The position numbers and the translations under genes were made by a program. A stretch of 64,000 bases of DNA, taken from the NCBI GenBank assembly GCA_963709765.1, contig CAVPXL010000013.1:1-64000 (forward strand). The letters run 5' to 3'. Below the pieces are notes generated by a model. That model had not been told where the DNA came from. It searched no databases and saw only the letters and a list, made by a program, of their open reading frames with translations. The DNA is from Roseitranquillus sp963709765. Its GTDB lineage: Bacteria > Pseudomonadota > Alphaproteobacteria > Rhodobacterales > Rhodobacteraceae. This document shows, one piece after another, positions 9,202 to 16,358 of the stretch (position 1 is the stretch's first letter; each line of letters starts with the position of its first letter).

Positions 9202-9234
9202 AAGGGCGCGCCGGCATTTGCCGGGCGCGCCCTT
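9202..9234 (-). terminator. Rho-independent terminator of the VPLPA-CTERM gene
   Basis: A perfect 11-bp GC-rich stem, AAGGGCGCGCC (9202-9212) with GGCGCGCCCTT (9224-9234), is extended by three inner pairs and a 4-nt loop. Read on the minus strand it is followed by TTTTCCC. It lies 88 nt past the stop of the upstream minus-strand gene. Confidence 0.8.
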
Positions 9235-9321
9235 CCTGTCTCAGTCTGTCGTGTCGGGAGATCACCGATCGGGCGGTGGCCCGAGGCGGCGCGCCGCCCC
9301 GCGACCGGCCCGAAGGTCGGA

Positions 9322-10041
9322 TCAGGCCCTGGTCTTGCGCGCCCGGCGCAGCGCGCCGATGCCGCCGACGCCGGCCAGAAGCAGCGGCAGCGATGCCGGC
9401 AGCGGAACCGCGGCCACGTTGTCTTCGTAGGTCAGAGCGACCGAGAGATTGAAGTCGCCGTTGAATTCGGGGCAACCGCCGCCATTGTGCGGAATCGTGG
9501 TAGTCGTGCTCAGCGACCGGTTCGGGAGCGGCAACTGCCCGAACGGGCCGCCGGGAATGCCGCACGGCAGCACGTTGTCGGAGATATTGATGGTGAAATC
9601 GCCGCTGGCGTCGATGCCGTCGCCGGCGTCGGCGTCGCCGCCCGTGTAGGAATACGAGACCACACCCGGAATTCCGCCCGAGGAGTTGTTGACCAGATAG
9701 CCCAGCACGAAGCCGAGTTCGGGCACCTCGTTCAGGATGGCGGTGCCGGCCTGTTCCAGCGAGAAGCTGCCGAACGCGCTGGAAATCGGGAAGCTGTCGT
9801 CGAAGCTGCCGAGGCCGGTGGCGGAGGCCGAGACCGAGAGCGTGTAATCGCGCGGCGTCGACGTGTCGTCGGTCACGAACAGGTTGTATCCGCCGTCAAG
9901 GGCGAGACCGGTCGATCCGGTGGCATAGGTACCGTCGAGCACAAGCTCGAAATCGGTGATTTCCGCGGCCTGCGCCAGGCCGGCCGAGCAGATGAGCGCC
10001 AGACCCGCGAGGGCCGTTCTGCTTGTCGAGAAGATGGTCAT
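9322..10041 (-). CDS. Secreted VPLPA-CTERM sorting domain protein
   Basis: A 239-residue exported protein. It starts with a signal peptide ending near LAQAAEIT (about residue 26) and ends in the tripartite C-terminal sorting signal: VPLPASLPLLL, a hydrophobic stretch, then the basic tail RRARKTRA. Such tails are recognised and cut by exosortase-type enzymes (XrtD class for VPLPA) for surface display or release. No exosortase gene is in the window. The middle is Gly/Ser/Thr-rich, beta-type, with one Cys pair, and is not a recognised domain. ATG 10041 is preceded by AGGGG; a GTG two codons upstream lacks room for that site. The mature function is unknown. Confidence 0.85.
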   Translation of the reverse strand: MTIFSTSRTALAGLALICSAGLAQAAEITDFELVLDGTYATGSTGLALDGGYNLFVTDDTSTPRDYTLSVSASATGLGSFDDSFPISSAFGSFSLEQAGTAILNEVPELGFVLGYLVNNSSGGIPGVVSYSYTGGDADAGDGIDASGDFTINISDNVLPCGIPGGPFGQLPLPNRSLSTTTTIPHNGGGCPEFNGDFNLSVALTYEDNVAAVPLPASLPLLLAGVGGIGALRRARKTRA

Positions 10042-10242
10042 GTTCACCCCTGAAATTGTCCCCTGTGGGCACCGCTCGAAATTTCGCGTGCCCCAGCTTC
10101 ACTACAATTTGCATGGTGCGGCGGAATAGTCCCAACGTTGCTATCTGGTTAACGCGCGCCTTGGTTGTCGCCTGCCCTGTGCTCGGCTATGGCAGGCGCG
10201 ACACCGGGCGCCGGCGCCCGACCAGCTTCGAGGACTGATCCC
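10042..10242. promoter_or_regulatory. Structured divergent leader between the VPLPA-CTERM gene and ahcY
   Basis: Three dyads stand out. GGGCAC (10067-10072) pairs with GTGCCC (10088-10093) around a CGAAATTTCG palindrome (10077-10086). GTCG-CCTGCC (10167-10176) pairs with GGCAGG-CG-CGAC (10191-10202) with a 2-nt bulge. A 16-nt perfect palindrome CGGGCGCCGGCGCCCG spans 10205-10220, just before the ahcY ribosome site CGAGGA. The region must hold both divergent promoters. It does not match what I know of the SAH riboswitch core, so any ligand-sensing role is open. Confidence 0.45.
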
Positions 10243-11634
10243 ATGAAAGACTACGTGATCCGCGACATCTCGCTCGCCGGGTGGGGCCGCAAGGAGCTCG
10301 ACATCGCGGAAACCGAGATGCCCGGCCTGATGGCGCTGCGCGCGGAATACGGCGCGAGCCAGCCGCTGAAGGGCGCGCGGATCGCCGGGTCGCTGCACAT
10401 GACGGTCCAGACCGCCGTCCTGATCGAGACGCTGACGGCGCTGGGCGCCGAGGTGCGCTGGGCCTCGTGCAACATCTTCTCGACCCAGGACCATGCCGCG
10501 GCGGCGATTGCCGAGTTGGGGGTTCCGGTGTTCGCGATCAAGGGCGAGACGCTGCCGGAATACTGGGAATATGCCGACCGGATCTTCGATTTCGGCGACA
10601 AGCCGGCGAACATGATCCTCGACGACGGGGGCGACGCGACGCTCTACATCCTGATGGGCGCGCGCGTGGAGGAGGGCGAGGACGACCTCATCGCCGTGCC
10701 GACCGCGGAGGAGGAGGAGGCGCTGTTCGCGCAGATCCGCAAGCGGCTCAAGCAGAGCCCGGGCTGGTTCACCCGCCAGCGCGCCGCGATCAAGGGCGTG
10801 ACCGAGGAGACGACGACCGGGGTGAACCGGCTTTATCAGATGATGAAGAAGGGGCACCTGCCGTTCCCGGCGATCAACGTCAACGACAGCGTCACCAAGT
10901 CGAAGTTCGACAACAAGTACGGCTGCCGCGAGAGCCTGGTCGACGGCATCCGCCGCGCCACCGACACGATGATGGCGGGCAAGGTCGCCGTGGTCTGCGG
11001 CTATGGCGACGTTGGCAAGGGCTCGGCCGCCTCGCTCGCCGGCGCGGGGGCGCGGGTGAAGGTCACCGAGGTCGATCCGATCTGCGCGCTGCAGGCGGCG
11101 ATGGACGGCTTCGAGGTGGTGCTGCTGGAGGACGTGGTCGACAGCGCGGACATCTTCATCTCGACGACGGGCAACAAGGACGTCATCCGCCTCGAGCACA
11201 TGCGCGAGATGAAGAACATGGCGATCGTGGGCAACATCGGCCATTTCGACAACGAGATCCAGGTCGCGGCGCTCAAGAACCACAAGTGGACGAACGTGAA
11301 GGACCAGGTGGACATGATCGAGATGCCCTCGGGCAACCGGATCATCCTGCTCTCCGAGGGGCGTCTGCTGAACCTCGGGAACGCGACGGGGCATCCGTCG
11401 TTCGTGATGTCGGCGTCGTTCACCAACCAGGTGCTGGCGCAGATGGAGCTCTGGATGAAGGGCGACGAGTACGGCAACGAGGTCTACGTCCTGCCCAAGA
11501 AGCTCGACGAGAAGGTGGCGGCGCTGCACCTGGAGAAGGTCGGCGCCCGGCTGACGCGGCTCGATACCGCGCAGGCGGACTATATCGGCGTGCCGGCGGA
11601 CGGGCCGTTCAAGCCCGAGCATTACCGCTACTGA
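10243..11634 (+). CDS. ahcY: Adenosylhomocysteinase
   Basis: A 463-residue NAD-dependent enzyme that hydrolyses S-adenosylhomocysteine to adenosine and homocysteine, relieving product inhibition of methyltransferases. Start MKDYVIRDISLAGWGRKELD is canonical. The NAD-binding loop GYGDVGKGSAASLAG, ISTTGNKD, the substrate-binding SKFDNKYGCRESL and the C-terminal PFKPEHYRY are all present. ATG 10243 has GAGGA upstream; in-frame codons before it are not conserved. It lies near regA, as in Rhodobacter species, behind a structured leader. Confidence 0.98.
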   Translation: MKDYVIRDISLAGWGRKELDIAETEMPGLMALRAEYGASQPLKGARIAGSLHMTVQTAVLIETLTALGAEVRWASCNIFSTQDHAAAAIAELGVPVFAIKGETLPEYWEYADRIFDFGDKPANMILDDGGDATLYILMGARVEEGEDDLIAVPTAEEEEALFAQIRKRLKQSPGWFTRQRAAIKGVTEETTTGVNRLYQMMKKGHLPFPAINVNDSVTKSKFDNKYGCRESLVDGIRRATDTMMAGKVAVVCGYGDVGKGSAASLAGAGARVKVTEVDPICALQAAMDGFEVVLLEDVVDSADIFISTTGNKDVIRLEHMREMKNMAIVGNIGHFDNEIQVAALKNHKWTNVKDQVDMIEMPSGNRIILLSEGRLLNLGNATGHPSFVMSASFTNQVLAQMELWMKGDEYGNEVYVLPKKLDEKVAALHLEKVGARLTRLDTAQADYIGVPADGPFKPEHYRY

Positions 11635-11650
11635 TCGGCGTCAGGCGGGC

Positions 11651-12370
11651 TCAGGCCACGAGCAGGAGCCCGCCATACCCCGCCGCGCCGAGCGCGAAGG
11701 CCCAGAAGCGGCTTTCGCGCTCCTGCGGGAGTTCCTCCTTGATGACGTTGAGGATGACCCCGCCGGCCAGCAGCGCGATGCCGTAGATCGTCAAGGCCTC
11801 GGGGATGGTCAGGGTCTGCGCGGCGAGCCAGCCCACGATCACCGCTCCGGCGAGCACCCAGCGGCCCGTGCGCAGGTAGCGCGGCCCGTGATGGGCGTAG
11901 AGCGCGCGGTCGTTGACCACGTAGTGCAGCCCGAGCGCGAAGGCGTAGAGCGCCAGCCCCTCCATGCCGCCCTCGCGAAGCTGCTCCTCCAGCAGGTAGG
12001 CGATCAGGAAATTGTAGAGCGCGAAGCTGCCCAGATGCAGCCGGTAGGTGCCGGGAGACGAGGCCCGCTCCTCGCGGCGGGTGCTGTCGCGCCGGACGAG
12101 CTGTTCCAGCCCGTAGAAGGCGACCATGCCGGCGAGTGCGGTGAGGTAGACCGCGGTTTCGCTGATCCAGTCCTGAGGGTGGCTCAGAGCGGCCTGAAGC
12201 GCCGCGAGTTCCGGCAACAGGTGGACGAAGACGTAGGCCGTGGAGACTCCGCCCGCCACCGAAAGCCAGATGCTGCGGGGCCGCCGGTCGAGGAATACGA
12301 GCCGGGGGCTGAGGACGTGAATGGCGGCGAAGACGAGCGCGGCGAGGCCGGTGGCGAGGAAGGCATTCAT
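11651..12370 (-). CDS. Polytopic membrane protein of unknown function
   Basis: A 239-residue hydrophobic protein with about seven predicted membrane segments. A segment ending in HLLPEL recalls the HxxPE motif of ZIP metal transporters, and two further His (LGLHYVVNDR, YAHHGPRYL) lie in the middle. The overall pattern is not a clear ZIP match, so I leave it unnamed. Start ATG 12370 (MNAFLATGLAALVFAAIHV) begins directly with the first membrane segment. It converges on ahcY with a 16-nt gap. A 0.5-kb non-coding stretch with hairpin repeats lies on its upstream side. Confidence 0.7.
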   Translation of the reverse strand: MNAFLATGLAALVFAAIHVLSPRLVFLDRRPRSIWLSVAGGVSTAYVFVHLLPELAALQAALSHPQDWISETAVYLTALAGMVAFYGLEQLVRRDSTRREERASSPGTYRLHLGSFALYNFLIAYLLEEQLREGGMEGLALYAFALGLHYVVNDRALYAHHGPRYLRTGRWVLAGAVIVGWLAAQTLTIPEALTIYGIALLAGGVILNVIKEELPQERESRFWAFALGAAGYGGLLLVA

Positions 12371-12541
12371 GAACGATCCAATCCCGCCCGCATCCCGTCC
12401 GTTCCACCGAGCCGGGAAGTTTCGGGAAAGTAAAGATAACACAGCGACTTGTCGGCATCGAAGAATTGCGTTTCCCGATCCGGTCGGCTATCAACATCTT
12501 ATCGGGCCAGGACGGCCGGACCTCTAATTCATACACGTGCG

Positions 12542-12600
12542 GTGCTGAGGGAGCACGTGGGGTGGTGGAGGGTTCCGGTCGGGTGTCCGGAATCCTCCAC
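12542..12600. repeat. Hairpin repeat, copy 1
   Basis: This 59-nt element begins GTGCTGAGGGAGC and ends CCTCCAC. Its 3' part folds into a 14-bp stem (12565-12578 with 12587-12600, one G-U pair) around the loop TCGGGTGT. A second copy lies at 12777-12834. The gap 12371-12888 holding both has no convincing gene. The rest of the gap shows only ordinary GC-rich sequence, plus whatever promoter serves the gene at 12370. Confidence 0.8.
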
Positions 12601-12776
12601 AAAAATCCAGACTGCCGCCGGGACCTCGGGCGCCATCCGCGAGGATGTTGCGACCCCTAGACGGTCCGGCCCCCGCAGTCTTCGGCGCCATCCCGGCGTG
12701 CCGGCGATGACGCTGGTTCGCTGGGGATGCGCGCGGCCGGGCACGACAGGTGCCTGGGCGCGAAGGATCAGGACAT

Positions 12777-12834
12777 GTGCTGAGGGGCGCATGGGGTGGT
12801 GGAGGGTTCCGGTCGGGTGTCCGGGGCCCTCCAC
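12777..12834. repeat. Hairpin repeat, copy 2
   Basis: This 58-nt element is a near copy of 12542-12600 with the same loop TCGGGTGT. The 14-bp stem is 12799-12812 with 12821-12834. The right arm differs from copy 1 at three positions (AAT against GGC), and every change keeps pairing by switching between Watson-Crick and G-U pairs. That is what is expected if the structure, not the bases, is kept. It ends 54 nt before the stop of the lactate dehydrogenase gene, so it could also act in termination. Confidence 0.8.
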
Positions 12835-12888
12835 GAATTTTCAGGCCGATGCCAAGCGCGGCGTGGCGTCACTTCGGTGGCGCGGCCT

Positions 12889-13821
12889 TCAGACGGTCAC
12901 GGCGTCGGCGGTCTTCTTCAACATCTCGGCGCTGCGGCGCAGGGCGTCCGACTCGTCCCGGTCCAGTTCGGGCGTCAGATCGGCGGTGACCCCGCCGGCG
13001 CCGACGACACGCGGCAGGGACAGCGTCACGTCCGGCACGCCGAGAACGTCGCGCGTCCTGATCGCCACCGACAGAACGGCCTGCTGATCCTGTGCGATCG
13101 CCTGCACGATGCGGGTCAGGCCGGCGCCGATGCCGTACCAGGTCGCGCCCTTTCCGGAAATGATCGTGTAGGCGGCGCGCCGGACGCCGGTGTCGATCTC
13201 GGCCCGCGTCTGTCGGGTCAGCGGGGCGCCGATCTGGGCTGCGAAATCCGCGATCGGCACCGACCCTGCCCGCGCCGACGACCAGGCCAGCACCTCGCTG
13301 TCGCCATGCTCGCCCAGGACGTAGGCGTGGATCGAGCGTGGCGCGACGGTCAGATGCTGCCCGAGGAGCGTCCGGAAGCGCGCGGTGTCGAGAATCGTTC
13401 CCGAGCCGATGACGCGCTCGGCGGGCAGTCCGCTCCGTCGCGTGGCGATGTCGGTCATCACGTCGACCGGATTGGTGGCGATCAGCAGCAGCGCGTCGGG
13501 CGCGTGGCGCCTCACCTCACCGAGCACGTCGCGAAAGACGGCCGCATTGCGCTCCAGAAGCTGAAGGCGCGTTTCCCCGGGGGCCTGGCTGACACCCGCG
13601 GCGAGGATGACGATGCCGGCCCCGCGCAGCGCCTCCCACTCGCCCGCGCGGACGGACACCGCCGAGGCGAACGGCACGGCATGCGCGATGTCCTCGGCCT
13701 GCGCCCGCGCCAGGGCTGGGTCGCGGTCCAGCAGCACCACCGAATTGACCGCACCCGTCAGCGCCATGGCGTAGCCCGCCGCGCTGCCGACCATGCCCGC
13801 TCCGACGATTCCGACTTTCAT
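12889..13821 (-). CDS. L-lactate dehydrogenase (NAD-dependent)
   Basis: A 310-residue LDH/MDH-family enzyme interconverting pyruvate and L-lactate. The Rossmann motif GIVGAGMVGSA is at residues 4-14. Gln79 in VSQAPGETRL sits at the specificity position (Gln in LDH, Arg in MDH). Arg85, Asp145-Arg148 (LDTAR) and catalytic His172 in GEHGDSE complete the site. Hence LDH rather than malate dehydrogenase. ATG 13821 has GGAG upstream. It follows the EVE gene by 59 nt on the same strand. The frame is open far upstream through unrelated genes, which is chance in GC-rich DNA. Confidence 0.9.
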   Translation of the reverse strand: MKVGIVGAGMVGSAAGYAMALTGAVNSVVLLDRDPALARAQAEDIAHAVPFASAVSVRAGEWEALRGAGIVILAAGVSQAPGETRLQLLERNAAVFRDVLGEVRRHAPDALLLIATNPVDVMTDIATRRSGLPAERVIGSGTILDTARFRTLLGQHLTVAPRSIHAYVLGEHGDSEVLAWSSARAGSVPIADFAAQIGAPLTRQTRAEIDTGVRRAAYTIISGKGATWYGIGAGLTRIVQAIAQDQQAVLSVAIRTRDVLGVPDVTLSLPRVVGAGGVTADLTPELDRDESDALRRSAEMLKKTADAVTV

Positions 13822-13880
13822 GGCGCACTCCGCTGGCAAGGCCCCGAGTCTAGGGCGCCAGCGCCGCGGCGTCACCCTGT

Positions 13881-14306
13881 TCAGGCGGGCTCGTCCAGCC
13901 CGCCGAGCGCGCAGACCACCGACCATTCCTCGGCCGTGACCGGCTGCACGGAGAGGCGGGTGTTGTTGACGAGGACCATGTCGGCGAGGCGCGGGTCGTC
14001 CTTGCACATGGCCAGGGTGACGGGGTTGGGGACGGGCGCCACGGCCCGGATGTCGACGCATTCCCAGCGCGGATCGTCGGTCTTGCTGTCGGGGTGGGCC
14101 TCGGCGATGACCTCGACGATGCCGACAACCGCCTTTTCGCTCAGGGAGTGGTAGAAGAAGCCGCGATCGCCGATCTTCATCTCGCGCATCATGTTGCGCG
14201 CCTGGTAGTTGCGCACGCCGTCCCATTCCTCGCCGGCCGCGCCGCGGGCGACCTGATCGTCCCAGCCCCATGTCGAGGGTTCGGACTTGAAGAGCCAGTA
14301 GCGCAT
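13881..14306 (-). CDS. EVE domain-containing protein
   Basis: A 141-residue single EVE domain of the PUA-like fold, which binds modified bases in nucleic acids. Hallmarks are the start MRYWLFKSEPSTWGWDDQ, WDGVRNYQARN, GFFYHSLSEK and the C-terminal PVTAEEWSVVCALGG. Length matches stand-alone bacterial EVE proteins. It sits between ldh and tsaD on the same strand; proximity to a tRNA-modification gene is suggestive but no function follows from that. Confidence 0.92.
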   Translation of the reverse strand: MRYWLFKSEPSTWGWDDQVARGAAGEEWDGVRNYQARNMMREMKIGDRGFFYHSLSEKAVVGIVEVIAEAHPDSKTDDPRWECVDIRAVAPVPNPVTLAMCKDDPRLADMVLVNNTRLSVQPVTAEEWSVVCALGGLDEPA

Positions 14307-14375
14307 GATTTCCCTCCTTCGATGGCCCTGGCAGATGCCTCGCGGGGCCGGCGCTGGCAAGTGCGTGGCCGCGGG

Positions 14376-15470
14376 TCAGGCCTTGGCGCCCTTGCGGCCC
14401 CCGCCGAGCAGGGGCGCCCGGGTCCGGTCGAGCGGCCAGCGGGGCCGCGCCGCGAGGTCCATCCCGTCGCGATGGCCGGCGCGGAAGAGCTCGGCGCCCG
14501 CCCAGGCGATCATCGCGGCATTGTCGGTGCAAAGCGCCAGCGGCGGCGCGACGAAGTCCGCACCGGCCGAGGCCGCGACCGCCTGCAGGCGCGCGCGCAG
14601 GGTCCTGTTCGCCGCCACGCCGCCGGCGACGGCCAGCGCCGGGCGGCCGTGCGTTGATGCCATGCAGGTCTCCAGCGCCCGGCGCGTCTTTTCCGCGAGA
14701 ACGTCGGTCACCGCCGCCTGGAACCCGGCGCAGAGATCGGCGCGGTCCTGGCGCCGCAGGCCGCCCCGCTCCGCGATGCAGGCGTCGCGGGCCCGCAGGA
14801 TCGCGGTCTTGAGGCCCGAGAACGACAGGTCGCAGCCCGGCCGGTCGAGGAGGGGGCGCGGAAGGGCGAAGCGGGCCGGGTCGCCCGAAGCCGCCTCGGC
14901 CTCGATCGCGGGCCCGCCGGGCTGCGGCAGGCCGAGGATGCGCGCGGTCTTGTCGAACGCCTCGCCCGGCGCGTCGTCGATGGTGCCGCCGAGACGCGCG
15001 AAGGTCGCGGCGTCGTGAACCACGAGGAACTGGCAATGGCCGCCGGACGCCAGCAGGACCAGATAGGGGAATTCCAGCCCGTGCGTCAGCCGCGGCGTCA
15101 GCGCATGACCGGCAAGGTGGTTCACCCCGATCAGCGGCAACCCGGCCCCTGCGGCGATGCCCTTGGCGCACATGACGCCCGACAGGACGCCGCCGATGAG
15201 GCCCGGCCCGGCGGTGACCGCCACCGCGTCGAGGTCGCCGAGCGTGACGCGGGCCTCCTCGAGGGCGCGGCTCACGGCGAGGTCGAGGGTCTCGGCATGG
15301 GCCCGCGCCGCCACTTCGGGCACGACGCCGCCAAAGCCCGCATGCAACGCCCCCTGGCCCCAGACCACGGAGGACAGGATCTCGCCACGTCCCGCCTGCG
15401 CGCGGACGATCGCGGCGGCGGTGTCGTCGCAGCTGCTTTCGATGCCGAGGAGTGTCAGGCGGGTGTCCAT
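14376..15470 (-). CDS. tsaD: tRNA N6-adenosine threonylcarbamoyltransferase TsaD
   Basis: A 364-residue ASKHA-fold enzyme that transfers threonylcarbamoyl to A37 of tRNA. It starts MDTRLTLLGIESSCDDTAAA. Metal-binding HLAGH is at residues 118-122, with LASGGHCQF, CDLSFSGLKTAI and VAGGVAANRTLR as further signatures. Length is typical. ATG 15470 is divergent from hemD across about 60 nt. TsaE is encoded earlier in the window; TsaB and TsaC are not visible. Confidence 0.97.
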   Translation of the reverse strand: MDTRLTLLGIESSCDDTAAAIVRAQAGRGEILSSVVWGQGALHAGFGGVVPEVAARAHAETLDLAVSRALEEARVTLGDLDAVAVTAGPGLIGGVLSGVMCAKGIAAGAGLPLIGVNHLAGHALTPRLTHGLEFPYLVLLASGGHCQFLVVHDAATFARLGGTIDDAPGEAFDKTARILGLPQPGGPAIEAEAASGDPARFALPRPLLDRPGCDLSFSGLKTAILRARDACIAERGGLRRQDRADLCAGFQAAVTDVLAEKTRRALETCMASTHGRPALAVAGGVAANRTLRARLQAVAASAGADFVAPPLALCTDNAAMIAWAGAELFRAGHRDGMDLAARPRWPLDRTRAPLLGGGRKGAKA

Positions 15471-15529
15471 GAGGCGCGGTCGTTGTGACGGGTGCGTGCG
15501 GCAGGTAACACCGCCATCGTGAGGCGACA

Positions 15530-16306
15530 ATGGACGGAGGGCGGGGCGTGATGCGACGAGATGACCTCGCGGCCGGGGGCGGTCCGGTGCTGCTCCTGAC
15601 CAGACCGAAGGATCGCGCGGCCGAATTCGCCGATGCGGTGCAGGCCCGGCTTGCCCGCCCGGTGCCGGTGCTGGTTTCACCGCTGGTCGAGATCGTGCCG
15701 CTTGGCGTGACGCCGGACATCGCACGCGACGCGGTCCTCCTCTTCACCTCGGCGGCCGGTCCGGCGTCGCTCGGGCCGCATTACGAAGCGGCGGGCCGAT
15801 GGGCGTACTGTGTCGGGGATCGCACGGCCGACGCGGCGCGGGCGGCCGGGTTTCGCGCCCGTTCCGCCGATGGCGACGCCGCGGCGCTTGCCCGGCTCGT
15901 GCGCGAGGCCGCGCCCGTCGCGCCGCTCGTGCACGTGCGCGGCGCGCACGCCAAAGGCGATCTGGCGGGCAGGCTTTCGGCGGCCGGGTTTCAGGTTTCG
16001 GAATGCGTGACCTATCGTCAGCAGGAATGTCCGCCCGCGCCCGAGCTGGTTCGGCTGCTGTCGGGCGCGTGCGACGTGGTGGCGCCGGTTTTCTCGCCCC
16101 GGGGGAGTGCCCGGCTCGCGGCGGCGACCGAAGGGAGGCAGGCGCGGCTGCATGTCGTCGCGATCAGCGGCGCGGCCGCGTCGGCCTTCGGAGCGCCCGC
16201 CGACCGCATCGACGTCGCGGCAAGTCCCACCGGCCGGGCCATGCTCGCCGCGGTGATCCGGGCTCTCGGCGCCAGCCGCCTTGTTGACACTGGGGCGGCG
16301 GGCTAA
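15530..16306 (+). CDS. hemD: Uroporphyrinogen-III synthase
   Basis: A 258-residue protein with the loose HemD pattern: VLLLTRPKDRAAEFADAV at the start, VLLFTSAAGPASL, and late AISGAAASAFGA with SPTGRAMLAAVIRAL. HemD cyclises hydroxymethylbilane to uroporphyrinogen III for heme and related tetrapyrroles. HemD is poorly conserved, so the call leans on context: the two following genes are the mitofilin-like and HemY proteins that commonly accompany hemD in alphaproteobacteria. ATG 15530 has GAGG at good spacing; an ATG at 15551 is an alternative. Confidence 0.85.
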   Translation: MDGGRGVMRRDDLAAGGGPVLLLTRPKDRAAEFADAVQARLARPVPVLVSPLVEIVPLGVTPDIARDAVLLFTSAAGPASLGPHYEAAGRWAYCVGDRTADAARAAGFRARSADGDAAALARLVREAAPVAPLVHVRGAHAKGDLAGRLSAAGFQVSECVTYRQQECPPAPELVRLLSGACDVVAPVFSPRGSARLAAATEGRQARLHVVAISGAAASAFGAPADRIDVAASPTGRAMLAAVIRALGASRLVDTGAAG

Positions 16307-16358
16307 CATCCACGGGAATGCGCGCCTTACCGGCGCCTAAGGGAGAGGGGCCGAAGCT

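Noticed and set aside
10042..10242. SAH riboswitch before ahcY
   Set aside because: Hairpins are present, but the conserved core expected of that RNA is not recognisable, so only a generic structured leader is reported.
12529..12834. Minus-strand frame of 101 codons with a repeated GHPTGTLHHP segment
   Set aside because: The repeat comes from the two hairpin elements. There is no ribosome site or recognisable domain, and the structure is better explained as RNA or DNA level.
12889..15747. A 952-codon frame that would fuse lactate dehydrogenase to upstream sequence
   Set aside because: Only the last 310 codons are family-like. The rest is the wrong frame of the EVE and tsaD genes.
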